DNA of 64,000 bases. It comes from JAVVHH01 sp965199585. Its GTDB lineage: Bacteria; Pseudomonadota; Alphaproteobacteria; Acetobacterales; Acetobacteraceae. This document shows, piece after piece, positions 16,729 to 24,938 of this stretch; the first letter of the stretch is position 1; every line of letters begins with the position of its first letter. The notes under the pieces are model-generated. The model was not told the DNA's origin. It searched no databases and saw only the letters and a list, made by a program, of their open reading frames with translations. The position numbers and the translations under genes are program-made. Location of the stretch: NCBI GenBank assembly GCA_965199585.1, contig CBDASI010000002.1:2728001-2792000 (forward strand). The letters run 5' to 3'.

Positions 16729-17840
16729 TGGCGTCCAACAAGCGCTTGCTCGTGTTGCCCGGCGACGGGGTCGGCCCCGAGGTCATGCGCGAAGTGCGCC
16801 GGGTCATCGATTGGATGGACCGTCGCCGCCACGTGAGCTTCTCCTTCAGCGAGGACTATGTCGGCGGTGCCGGGATCGACCATTACGGCGAGCCGATCAC
16901 CGACGACGTGATTCAGGCCGCCAAGGATGCCGACGCCATCCTGTTCGGCGCTGTCGGTGGTCCCCGCTGGGAAAAGCTCGGCTTCGACAAACGCCCCGAG
17001 ATCGCCATCCTGCGCCTCCGCAAGGAGCTCGGCCTCTTCGCCAATCTTCGTCCTGCCATCGTGCTCGACCCCTTGGTCGACGCCAGCACGCTGAAGCCGG
17101 ACGTCATTCGTGGGCTTGATCTCATGATCGTGCGCGAGAGCACCGGTGGCATCTATTTCGGCGAGCCACGTGGGGTCGAAACGCTGCCCGACGGCTCCCG
17201 TCGCGGCGTGGACACCGAGGTCTACACCACGCACGAGATCGAGCGTGTCGCCCGAGTCGCGTTCGACCTCGCCCGCAAGCGCCGGAATCGCGTCACCTCG
17301 GTGGAGAAGGCCAACGTCATGGCCTCGGGCCTGATGTGGCGCGAGACCGTCACCGCGCTGCAAGCCAGCGAATATGCCGACGTCGAGCTTTCACACATGT
17401 ATGCCGACAATTGCGCCATGCAGCTCGTGCGTAACCCCAAGCAGTTCGACGTCATCGTTACGAGCAACATCTTTGGCGACCTGCTGTCCGACCTTGCCAG
17501 CATGTGCACCGGCAGCCTCGGCATGCTCCCGTCTGCAACGCTCGGCGCGCCGGACTCGATGGGCAAGCGCAATGCCCTCTACGAGCCGATCCACGGCAGT
17601 GCGCCCGACATCGCCGGCAAGGGCATCGCCAATCCGATGGCGCAGATCCTGAGCTTTGCCATGCTGCTTCGTTACTCGTTCGGCATGGAGGAAGATGCCG
17701 TCTTGATTGAGCGTGCGTGCACCAACGTGCTCGCCAGCGGTTTGCGCACCGCCGACGTGATGGCGCACGGAACGGCCAAGGTCGGCACTTCCGTCATGGG
17801 CGAGAGTGTTATTCGCGAGCTGGAGAAGCTCGCCGCCTAG
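16728..17840 (+). CDS. leuB: 3-isopropylmalate dehydrogenase
   Basis: The 370-residue enzyme oxidises and decarboxylates 3-isopropylmalate to 2-oxoisocaproate with NAD+. Motifs are LLVLPGDGVGPEVM at the N-terminus, RLRKELGLFANLRPA, EKANVM, the metal-binding DLLSDLASM and the NAD-recognition region EPIHGSAPDIAGKGIANP. The C-terminus overlaps the convergent small gene by four bases. leuA is not in the window. Confidence 0.97.
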   Translation: MASNKRLLVLPGDGVGPEVMREVRRVIDWMDRRRHVSFSFSEDYVGGAGIDHYGEPITDDVIQAAKDADAILFGAVGGPRWEKLGFDKRPEIAILRLRKELGLFANLRPAIVLDPLVDASTLKPDVIRGLDLMIVRESTGGIYFGEPRGVETLPDGSRRGVDTEVYTTHEIERVARVAFDLARKRRNRVTSVEKANVMASGLMWRETVTALQASEYADVELSHMYADNCAMQLVRNPKQFDVIVTSNIFGDLLSDLASMCTGSLGMLPSATLGAPDSMGKRNALYEPIHGSAPDIAGKGIANPMAQILSFAMLLRYSFGMEEDAVLIERACTNVLASGLRTADVMAHGTAKVGTSVMGESVIRELEKLAA

Positions 17841-18049
17841 CCGCCGGCCTTCCGCAGCATCAGCAGGGTGCGGTTGATGTCCACATAATCCTGGATGTTG
17901 GGGCGAAGCTCCGGCGCGGGCTCGTAGGGCTTGGCGGCCGTTGCCTGCTTCTGCACTTTCAACGCGGCGACGGCGGCTTGGATGGGAGACGGGTCCGGCT
18001 TCTCGACGGCGCTCACGGAGGGGACGGCGGACGTGGGAGTGATTTGCAT
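17837..18049 (-). CDS. Small hypothetical protein
   Basis: This predicted 70-residue hydrophilic protein starts MQITPTSAVPSVSAVEKPD and ends RTLLMLRKAGG. It has no signal peptide, helix or motif that I recognise. GGAG lies eight bases before the ATG at 18049. It converges with leuB (4-base overlap) and is divergent from the amidohydrolase gene. Without homology data its reality rests on the ribosome binding site and the fit to the gap. Confidence 0.5.
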   Translation of the reverse strand: MQITPTSAVPSVSAVEKPDPSPIQAAVAALKVQKQATAAKPYEPAPELRPNIQDYVDINRTLLMLRKAGG

Positions 18050-18122
18050 GCCAGGAACTCCAATTTCTTTTCGACTGACGGAAGACGGGTTAGCGTAGCT
18101 TTTTACGCTGGGATGGTTGGAC

Positions 18123-19547
18123 ATGGCCGATACGCAGAATACGGAAACGATCTGGCGGCTTGTCGAGGCGAAGCAGGAAACCTTTATCGATCTTTCCGAC
18201 CGGATTTGGGACATTCCCGAACTGAACTTTCAGGAAGCCAAGTCCGCTCGCGCCCACGCCGAAATGCTGCAAGCCGAAGGTTTCCGCGTGCATGAAGGCC
18301 TGTCCGGAATGCCGACTGCCCTGATGGGCGAAGCAGGGCAGGGCGGGCCGGTCATCGCCATCCTCGGCGAATACGACGCGCTGCCCGGGCTTAGTCAGCA
18401 AGCCGGTGTCGCCGAGCATGCCCCGTTGCCAGGCAACGGACCCGGTCATGGTTGTGGCCATAACCTGTTGGGCGCCGGCGCCATGTTGGCCGCAACGGCC
18501 GTCAAGGATTGGCTTGCCCAGCAGGGGATCGAGGGCCGCGTCCGCTATTACGGCTGCCCGGCGGAAGAGGGCGGCGCGGCCAAGACCTTCATGGTGCGTG
18601 ATGGCCTGTTTGATGACGTGGACATCGCGATCTCCTGGCATCCCGCCGCGTTCGCCGGCGTCAACGACGCCTACTCGCTGGCGATCCTGCAGGTCGACTA
18701 CGCCTTCGTCGGGCGCGCGTCGCACGCCGCTGAAGCGCCGGAACTCGGCCGCAGCGGGCTCGACGCAGCCGAGTTGATGAACATCGGCGTGAACTATATG
18801 CGCGAGCACATGCCGTCCTCGGCGCGCATCCATTACGCTCATCTCGAGTCCGGCGGCGTCGCACCGAACGTGGTGCAGGCGACCACGACGCTGCGCTACA
18901 TCGTCCGGGCCGCGGACCTGCCGACGCTGATGAAGCTGGCCGCCCGGGTCGATCGCATCGCCGAAGGGGCGGCGTTGATGACGGAGACGCGGATGGAGCG
19001 CCGGGTTGTGAGTGGGATGAGCAACCTGCTGGGGAACCGACCGCTCGAGCAAACCATGTTCGACAACCTGCAACGCCTGGGCCCGCCGCCGTTCGACGCG
19101 GCCGATCGGGCGCTGGCCGAGCAATTCCGCAAAACGGTCGACAGCGCGGACATCACTGCAGCGCACGAGCGCGCAGGCATATCGCTCACCGACGCCCCGC
19201 TGTGCGACCGCATCGTCCCGCTCGACGCCAAAGGCAACGGCGGCGTGGGCTCGACCGACGTGGGTGACGTGAGTTGGGCGGTCCCTACCGTTCAGATGCG
19301 CGGGGCAACCTATGCGATCGGGACTCCGGGCCATTCCTGGCAGCTCACCGGTCAGGGTAAGAGCGCGCTGGCCCATAAAGGGATGGTCCACGCGGCCAAG
19401 ACGATGGCCGGCACCGCCATCGACGTGCTCGCGAACGCAGGGCTGCTCGAGCAAGCGAAGGCCGAGCACAAAGCTCGTCTGGCCGTCACGCCCTATGTTT
19501 CCCCGCTGCCGTCCAATCTGACGCCGGTGCTGGACATGGCGGGTTGA
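18123..19547 (+). CDS. M20 family amidohydrolase, AbgB-like (aminobenzoyl-glutamate utilisation type)
   Basis: The 474-residue metallohydrolase resembles AbgB and related amidohydrolases, which cleave p-aminobenzoyl-glutamate or similar N-acyl amino acids. Metal-binding regions are GEYDALPG (about 81-88), GPGHGCGHNLLG (about 107-118), CPAEEGGAAK (Glu-Glu, about 145) and ISWHPAAF. The insert (dimerisation) domain and C-terminal GTPGHSWQLTGQGKSALAHK follow. I chose the ATG at 18123; a TTG two codons earlier is also possible. A small inverted repeat (AGCGTA...TACGCT, 18092-18109) lies in the leader. The true substrate is unknown. Confidence 0.88.
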   Translation: MADTQNTETIWRLVEAKQETFIDLSDRIWDIPELNFQEAKSARAHAEMLQAEGFRVHEGLSGMPTALMGEAGQGGPVIAILGEYDALPGLSQQAGVAEHAPLPGNGPGHGCGHNLLGAGAMLAATAVKDWLAQQGIEGRVRYYGCPAEEGGAAKTFMVRDGLFDDVDIAISWHPAAFAGVNDAYSLAILQVDYAFVGRASHAAEAPELGRSGLDAAELMNIGVNYMREHMPSSARIHYAHLESGGVAPNVVQATTTLRYIVRAADLPTLMKLAARVDRIAEGAALMTETRMERRVVSGMSNLLGNRPLEQTMFDNLQRLGPPPFDAADRALAEQFRKTVDSADITAAHERAGISLTDAPLCDRIVPLDAKGNGGVGSTDVGDVSWAVPTVQMRGATYAIGTPGHSWQLTGQGKSALAHKGMVHAAKTMAGTAIDVLANAGLLEQAKAEHKARLAVTPYVSPLPSNLTPVLDMAG

Positions 19548-19619
19548 CGCGTCGCGCGCGCGAAAGGTGGGACCACTTGCCTGCATCGCCCGTCTCTTAG
19601 GATATCCTTCGTTTGAGAC

Positions 19620-19650
19620 CCGAACCGTCTCCGATTGTGAGACGTTTCGG
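19620..19650. terminator. Inverted repeat between convergent genes
   Basis: CCGAACCGTCTC and GAGACGTTTCGG form a nearly perfect 12-bp stem with a 7-base loop. It sits in the 128-base gap between the ends of the AbgB-like gene and the AAA-Sel1 gene. It is probably a bidirectional terminator, although neither side has a clear T run. Confidence 0.45.
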
Positions 19651-19675
19651 TTAACGAAACCCTAAGCGCGGCAAA

Positions 19676-21022
19676 TTATTCGGTTGCGAGCGCGGCCTTC
19701 GCGGCAGCGTCGCCGGCCGCCGCGGCCCGGCGATACCATTGGGTTGCTTCGGCCCCGTCCGCCTGCGACTGCCACAGCCCGGTCATCACCGAGGGGTCAT
19801 ACGTGCGTCCGAGCTCGTAGGCCGCTTCCGCGCTGCCGCCCTCCGCGGCGCGGCGGAACAACAACCGTGCGGCCGAGAGGTCGCCCACCGCGGCCATCTC
19901 ATGCCCGCGCCGGATCAGAAATGCCTGAGTCTCGATCGGAAGCGCCGCCCCGGCCTGCGGCAGCGTCGCTGTCGCGATTGGCGTCGCCTGAACGACTGAT
20001 GTCGGCGCCGCACGATTTACCAAGCTCGGCAACGCCGCCTCGACTGGTGCGCCGGCCGGCGTGATCACCGCCGCCTCCGGCCGCGGAATCACGTGCTGGC
20101 TGATGGGTGGCAGTGCCGCGGTCACGCTCGCTGGCGCGTCAGGTGCACCGCCAAGCCATTGCCGCGTGCGCAGGGTGATATCGCTGGCCGTGCCAAGAAG
20201 TGCGGCGGACTCGTCCGGGTAAAGCTTCGATGCCAGCGCTCCGACGGCTGCGACGAGTGCCAGCACGGCCACCGTTGCCGGCACGACGATCCGGCTACGG
20301 CGCCGGCGCGCCCGGCCCACTTGGATCGCTGGCGGGGACAACACCGAGCGTAGATCCGCGGCCTCCTGGATGTGCGTTGCCGTGATGGTTGCCGCATTGC
20401 TACTTTCCGCCAGCCATGCACCGGCCGCCAGCAAGGTCGACAGTAGCCGCGGCACGCCGCCCGACGCCTCGACGACCTGTCGCAAGGCCGCACTGTCCAA
20501 TTGCTCCGTTCCTCGGCCGGTCGAGGCCAGCCATTGCGCGACGTAGTCCCGTGCCGTCTCCTGGCCGAGCGGCCCCAGCGTCAAGTGCAGCGGCTTGCCG
20601 CTCGCCCGTTGCGCCAACGTGCCCAGCCCGGCCAGCATCAGGGTCCCAGCGGAGGCGTCGATCAATTGCCGCAGCCTGGCCTGCGGCAGCCGGTCCGCCT
20701 CGTCAACGAACAGTGTCTCGCCGCGTTGCGGGGGTGCCGGGTCGGTGTCGGCCTGCCGCACCAGCACGGTCCGCCCTGCCGCCCGTAACACGCGGGCGAC
20801 ATCTTCGAGCATGACCGTCTTGCCGGTTCCGGCCGGCCCCGTGATCAACACGAAGCGGGTGCCGCCGAGCAGCGCCGCCGTCGCACGGTCGCGGATCGTG
20901 ACCCAGGCCTCGAACGGGATGATCGCGAGCGGCTGCGGCCGTGTGACCCGCGCCGGTGCGGCGGGGGCGGGACGACGCGTGTTCGGCAGTTGAAAGATGT
21001 TCTCGGCGCTTGGTTGAGGCAT
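19676..21022 (-). CDS. AAA ATPase-transmembrane-Sel1 repeat protein, copy 1
   Basis: The 448-residue protein combines a cytoplasmic ExeA/MshM-like AAA ATPase, one transmembrane helix and a C-terminal repeat domain. Walker A is GPAGTGKT (62-69) and Walker B TLFVDEAD (103-110). A winged or lid region around 150-225 precedes a basic stop-transfer RARRRRSR and a hydrophobic helix (about 244-265). A Pro/Ala-rich linker (about 290-365) leads to Sel1/TPR-like helices (about 370-446; GDLSAARLLFRRAAEGGSAE). Known GspA/ExeA proteins have a similar ATPase-TM layout but end in a peptidoglycan-binding domain. The same layout occurs again at 61688-63358. The function is unknown; a role in envelope assembly is inferred. 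Confidence 0.75.
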   Translation of the reverse strand: MPQPSAENIFQLPNTRRPAPAAPARVTRPQPLAIIPFEAWVTIRDRATAALLGGTRFVLITGPAGTGKTVMLEDVARVLRAAGRTVLVRQADTDPAPPQRGETLFVDEADRLPQARLRQLIDASAGTLMLAGLGTLAQRASGKPLHLTLGPLGQETARDYVAQWLASTGRGTEQLDSAALRQVVEASGGVPRLLSTLLAAGAWLAESSNAATITATHIQEAADLRSVLSPPAIQVGRARRRRSRIVVPATVAVLALVAAVGALASKLYPDESAALLGTASDITLRTRQWLGGAPDAPASVTAALPPISQHVIPRPEAAVITPAGAPVEAALPSLVNRAAPTSVVQATPIATATLPQAGAALPIETQAFLIRRGHEMAAVGDLSAARLLFRRAAEGGSAEAAYELGRTYDPSVMTGLWQSQADGAEATQWYRRAAAAGDAAAKAALATE

Positions 21023-21101
21023 CGTATCAGTCCCGTCGCGGCATCAAGAGGGTCTGGCTGGAACGGATCGGCGATCGGCCCGAACCGTGACCGGTGTGGC
21101 G

Positions 21102-22487
21102 CTATCCGCCATGCGCCAACTCGCCCAGCAGCCGCACGTGGCTGCGGATTCCGTGCTGGAAACACCTGACCTCGAACTTCTCGTTCGGGCTGTGGACCTG
21201 GTCGTCATCCAGGCCAAATCCCATCAGCAGCGAGTCCAGCCCCAGCAGGCGCCGCAAGCTCTCGACCACGGGGATGCTGCCCCCTGACCCAATCAGCACT
21301 GCCGGCCGGCTATACTCGCTAGCCAGTGCTCGCTCCGCCGCCTTGACGAACGCGCCGTCGCTGGCGATCTCGATGCCTGGCGACGCGCTGAAGATCTCGA
21401 CCTCCACCTGGGCCCCTTCGGGCGCGCGGGCGGCGACGAAGCTGCGCAGGCTCTCGGCGATCGTCGCCGGATCCTGCCCCGGTACGAGGCGGAACGAGAT
21501 TTTTGCGCCGGCCTCGGCCGCGATGACGGTCTTGCTGCCGGGTCCCTGGTAGCCGCCCCAGATCCCGTTGATGTCAGCGGTCGGCCGGGCCCAGAGCCGC
21601 TCGAGGGGGGCGCGACCGGTCTCACCGGCGGGCTGCGACAATCCTATGGCGCCGAGGAAAGCGCTCTCGTTGAACCCGAGCGAGTCCCAGGCGGTGCGCT
21701 GCTCGGCCGAGATGTCGTCGACGCCATCGTAGAAGCCCGGCAGCTGAACCCGGCCCGCATCGTCGTGCAGTTGGCCGACGATCCGCGTCAGCGCGTTGAT
21801 CGGGTTGAGCGCGGATCCGCCGAAGATGCCGGAATGCAGGTCCCGCTCGGCGGCCTTAAGCGTTACTTGCGAATACACCATGCCGCGCAGCCGCGTGGTC
21901 AGTGCCGGTGTGTCGATGTCCCACATGCCGGTGTCGCTGATGACGGCGACGTCCGCCATCAGCTCGTCCCGGTGCCCCTCGATGAACGCGTCGAGGCTCG
22001 GGCTGCCGATCTCCTCCTCGCCCTCGATCAGCACCGTCACCTGCACCGGCAGCGAGCCGGTCTCGTCGTGCCAGGCGCGCAACGCCTCAAGCCACAGCAT
22101 GACTTGGCCCTTGTCGTCGACCGCACCGCGCGCATAGACGCGCTGCCCGTGGGGGCCGTCGACAAGTGTCGGCTCGAACGGAGGGTGATCCCAAAGGGCG
22201 ACCGGCTCGGCCGGCTGAACGTCGTAATGGCCATAGAACAGGAGATGCGGGCCGTCGCCAGGCCCGGCATGATGCGCCACGACGACGGGGTGTCCTGCCG
22301 TCGGACGTACGGCGGCCGCAAAGCCTATGCCTGCCAATTCAGCCCGCAGCCACTCCGCGGCGGTCGCGCAGTCGGCCGCGTGTGCCGGCTGCGCCGAGAT
22401 CGACGGAATGCGCAGCAGCTTGAACCAACGTTGCTGCGCCTCACCAAGGTTCTTGTCGGCTCGGGCGAGAACGGCAGAAATATCCAT
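21102..22487 (-). CDS. M20 family dipeptidase (carnosinase/CNDP-like)
   Basis: The 461-residue metallopeptidase resembles M20/M25/M40 dipeptidases. Metal site residues are visible: YGHYDVQPAEP (H and D), ARGAVDDKGQ (bridging Asp), EGEEEIGSP (Glu-Glu catalytic base and ligand), ISDTGMW, and a C-terminal HSPNEKFEV His. A dimerisation insert lies between. It hydrolyses dipeptides or similar amides in the cytoplasm. It lies 69 bases downstream of the CoxL-like gene, separated by a long inverted repeat. No clear ribosome binding site is seen before the ATG. Confidence 0.9.
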   Translation of the reverse strand: MDISAVLARADKNLGEAQQRWFKLLRIPSISAQPAHAADCATAAEWLRAELAGIGFAAAVRPTAGHPVVVAHHAGPGDGPHLLFYGHYDVQPAEPVALWDHPPFEPTLVDGPHGQRVYARGAVDDKGQVMLWLEALRAWHDETGSLPVQVTVLIEGEEEIGSPSLDAFIEGHRDELMADVAVISDTGMWDIDTPALTTRLRGMVYSQVTLKAAERDLHSGIFGGSALNPINALTRIVGQLHDDAGRVQLPGFYDGVDDISAEQRTAWDSLGFNESAFLGAIGLSQPAGETGRAPLERLWARPTADINGIWGGYQGPGSKTVIAAEAGAKISFRLVPGQDPATIAESLRSFVAARAPEGAQVEVEIFSASPGIEIASDGAFVKAAERALASEYSRPAVLIGSGGSIPVVESLRRLLGLDSLLMGFGLDDDQVHSPNEKFEVRCFQHGIRSHVRLLGELAHGG

Positions 22488-22500
22488 GGTTTTATTTAGG

Positions 22501-22549
22501 CGAAATGTCTCGTCCCACGCCAGACAGAACCGCAGGACGAAACATTTCG
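22501..22549. terminator. 15-bp inverted repeat between CoxL-like and M20 genes
   Basis: CGAAATGTCTCGTCC (22501-22515) and GGACGAAACATTTCG (22535-22549) pair at 14 of 15 positions around a 19-base loop. It fills the gap after the CoxL-like stop and before the M20 start. It could be a terminator for the former or an operator for the latter. Confidence 0.45.
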
Positions 22550-22556
22550 ATAGCGA

Positions 22557-24893
22557 TTAGGCCGACTGCATGGCCGCCCAAACTTTCTGCGACGTCGCCG
22601 GCATGTCCATGTGGGTGACGCCGACCGGCCGCAGCGCGTCGACGAGTGCGTTCATCACCGCTGGCAGCGACCCGGCGCACCCGGCTTCGCCACAGCCCTT
22701 AATGCCCAGGACGTTCGTCTTGGCCGGCACCGGATGACTCTGGATCGCCATGTCCGGCGCATGCACGGCGTGCGGCAGCGCGTAGTCCATGAACGAGCCG
22801 GTCATTAACTGCCCGTCGGAGTCGTATTCGGTCGCCTCGAGCAGCGCCTGCCCGATACCCTGGACCACGCCGCCATGCGCCTGGCCCTCGACGAGCTTCG
22901 GATTGATGAGCACGCCGAAATCGTTGACCATGTTGTAGGACACGACCTCGACCTCGCCGGTCTCCTCGTCCACCTCGACCTCGGCGACATGGACGCCGTT
23001 CGGGAAGGCCGAGGCGCCGAACTCGTCGATCGTCTCGACGTCGAGTGAGCCCGGCACGCCCTCCGGCAAACCGCCCGAGTCGCGCAGCCCGGCGGCCAGC
23101 TCCATGATGCCGATACCGCGGTCGGTGCCAGCGATGACGAAGCGGCCGCGTTCGAACTCGATGTCGCCCACCGCCGCCTCAAGCATGTGAGCCGCCGCTT
23201 GCCTGCCTTTCTCGATGCAGAGTTGCGACGCCGCCACGATCGCCGTGCCGCTCGCCATCATGCTCTTCGATCCGCCGGTGCCGCCTCCGGCGATCAGCTG
23301 GTCGCTATCGCCTTGCAGCAGCTTGACCTTGTCGAACGGGACGCCGAGCCGGTCGCACAGCACCTGCGCGAAGGGCGTCGCGTGACCCTGACCATAGTCG
23401 AGCGTTCCGGTAATGATGGTCACCGTGCCGTCCGACTCGAAGCGAAGCCCGCCCATTTCCGGGGCCGGCGGCGCGGTCACTTCGAGATACTGCCCAATCC
23501 CGCGGCCGCGGAGCTTGCCGCGGCTGCGGCTCTCGATCTTGCGGGCGGAGAAGCCATCCCAATCCGCCATCGCCAGGGCATGGTCGAGCAGGGCAGGGAA
23601 GTCGCCGCTGTCGTAGTTCATGCCAGACGGCGCGGTGTAGGGCATTTGCTCCGGCCGGATATGATTGCGCCGACGCATCTCGATGCGGTCGATGCCCATC
23701 TCTGCGGCGGCCGTGTCGATCAGCCGCTCCATGTAGTAGTTGCCCTCGGGCCGGCCTGCGCCGCGATAGGCGCCCACCGCCGTCGTGTTGGTGAACACGC
23801 AGGTGCTCGTCACCTCGATCAGCGGCGTCGTGTAGACACCGATCGTGTTCTTGGTGGTGTTGGCGGTCGAGGGGATGGTCGTCGCGTTGCTCAGGTAAGC
23901 GCCGAGGTTGCCCAGCACGTGCAGACGAACGGCGAGGAACTTACCGTCCGCGTCGAGCGCCAGTTCAGCGTCCGTCTCGTGGTCCCGGCCATGGCTGTCC
24001 GACAGGAAGCTCTCGGAGCGTTCGTCGGTCCACTTGACCGGGGCGGCGTAGAGTTTCGAGGCCAGGAGCAGGCACGGGTATTCCGGATAGACTGACGCCT
24101 TCATGCCGAACGAGCCGCCGACGTTGAAGGTCAGGATGTGCAGCTTCTCCTTCTCCACGCCGAGCACGTCCTTCAGCGACGAGCGCATGCCAAACACGCC
24201 CTGGCAGCCGAGGCGCAGGGTGAATCGGTCGCTGGCCGGGTCGAATACGCCGACGGCCGAGCGCGGCTCCATCGGAGCGACCACGACCCGGCTGTTGCGG
24301 ATCGACAGCCGGGTCACATGTGCGGCCGCAGCGAAGGCGGCAGTTACGGCGGCGGTGTCGCCGTGGTGATACTGCATGAAGGCGTTGCCCGGCACCTCGT
24401 CGTGCAGCAACGGCGCGCCCGGCGCGACGCCATCGCGCGCGGTGGTCACGGCCGGCAGCGCGTCGACGTCGAGCATGACGGTCTCGGCGGCGTCCTTGGC
24501 CTGCTTGGCGGTCTCGGCGACCACAACGGCGACGGGGTCGCCAACATAACGCACCTTCGCCGATGCGAGTGCCATTTGCCGCGGCTTGGTCGTCGGCGTG
24601 CCATCGGCATTGGTGCCGCCCGCGGCCGGCATCGGCTTGATACCGCCGGCCTCGAGATCGGCGGCGGTGATGACACCCTTCACGCCGGGCATTGACAGCG
24701 CTTCGGATGCGTCGACGCCGCGGAGCACGCCATGGGCGTAGCGGCTGCGCACGAACACGGCGAAGAGCTGGCCGGGCAGGTTGATGTCGTCGGAATACCG
24801 CCCCTCGCCGCGAAGCAGAACCGGGTCCTCCTTGCGGGAGACCGGCTGGCCGACGGCGAATTTCTCGAATTCCGGTCTGGAGGCGACGTTCAT
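22557..24893 (-). CDS. Xanthine dehydrogenase-family molybdopterin-binding subunit (CoxL-like, form II)
   Basis: This 778-residue large subunit of a molybdenum hydroxylase has the CoxL/XDH layout: aldehyde oxidase a/b hammerhead near the N-terminus, then the Mo-pterin domains. The active-site loop reads AYRGAGR (375-381), the form II signature, rather than AYRCSFR of true CO dehydrogenase. The conserved catalytic Glu is in KGCGEAGC (about 735). Other cofactor segments are GGSFGMK and GGGTGGSKSMM. It should hydroxylate an unknown organic substrate using FAD and 2Fe-2S partner subunits. No partner gene is adjacent; a CoxS-CoxM pair lies 14 kb away at 39079-40376. Confidence 0.93.
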   Translation of the reverse strand: MNVASRPEFEKFAVGQPVSRKEDPVLLRGEGRYSDDINLPGQLFAVFVRSRYAHGVLRGVDASEALSMPGVKGVITAADLEAGGIKPMPAAGGTNADGTPTTKPRQMALASAKVRYVGDPVAVVVAETAKQAKDAAETVMLDVDALPAVTTARDGVAPGAPLLHDEVPGNAFMQYHHGDTAAVTAAFAAAAHVTRLSIRNSRVVVAPMEPRSAVGVFDPASDRFTLRLGCQGVFGMRSSLKDVLGVEKEKLHILTFNVGGSFGMKASVYPEYPCLLLASKLYAAPVKWTDERSESFLSDSHGRDHETDAELALDADGKFLAVRLHVLGNLGAYLSNATTIPSTANTTKNTIGVYTTPLIEVTSTCVFTNTTAVGAYRGAGRPEGNYYMERLIDTAAAEMGIDRIEMRRRNHIRPEQMPYTAPSGMNYDSGDFPALLDHALAMADWDGFSARKIESRSRGKLRGRGIGQYLEVTAPPAPEMGGLRFESDGTVTIITGTLDYGQGHATPFAQVLCDRLGVPFDKVKLLQGDSDQLIAGGGTGGSKSMMASGTAIVAASQLCIEKGRQAAAHMLEAAVGDIEFERGRFVIAGTDRGIGIMELAAGLRDSGGLPEGVPGSLDVETIDEFGASAFPNGVHVAEVEVDEETGEVEVVSYNMVNDFGVLINPKLVEGQAHGGVVQGIGQALLEATEYDSDGQLMTGSFMDYALPHAVHAPDMAIQSHPVPAKTNVLGIKGCGEAGCAGSLPAVMNALVDALRPVGVTHMDMPATSQKVWAAMQSA

Positions 24894-24938
24894 GCTGCTT
24901 CGGTATCCTTGTCCGCTATCCGTAACATTGGGCGACGC

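Noticed and set aside
22557..24893. Aerobic carbon monoxide dehydrogenase large subunit
   Set aside because: The active-site loop is AYRGAGR (form II), not AYRCSFR with the Cys needed for the Mo-Cu site, so CO oxidation should not be assumed.
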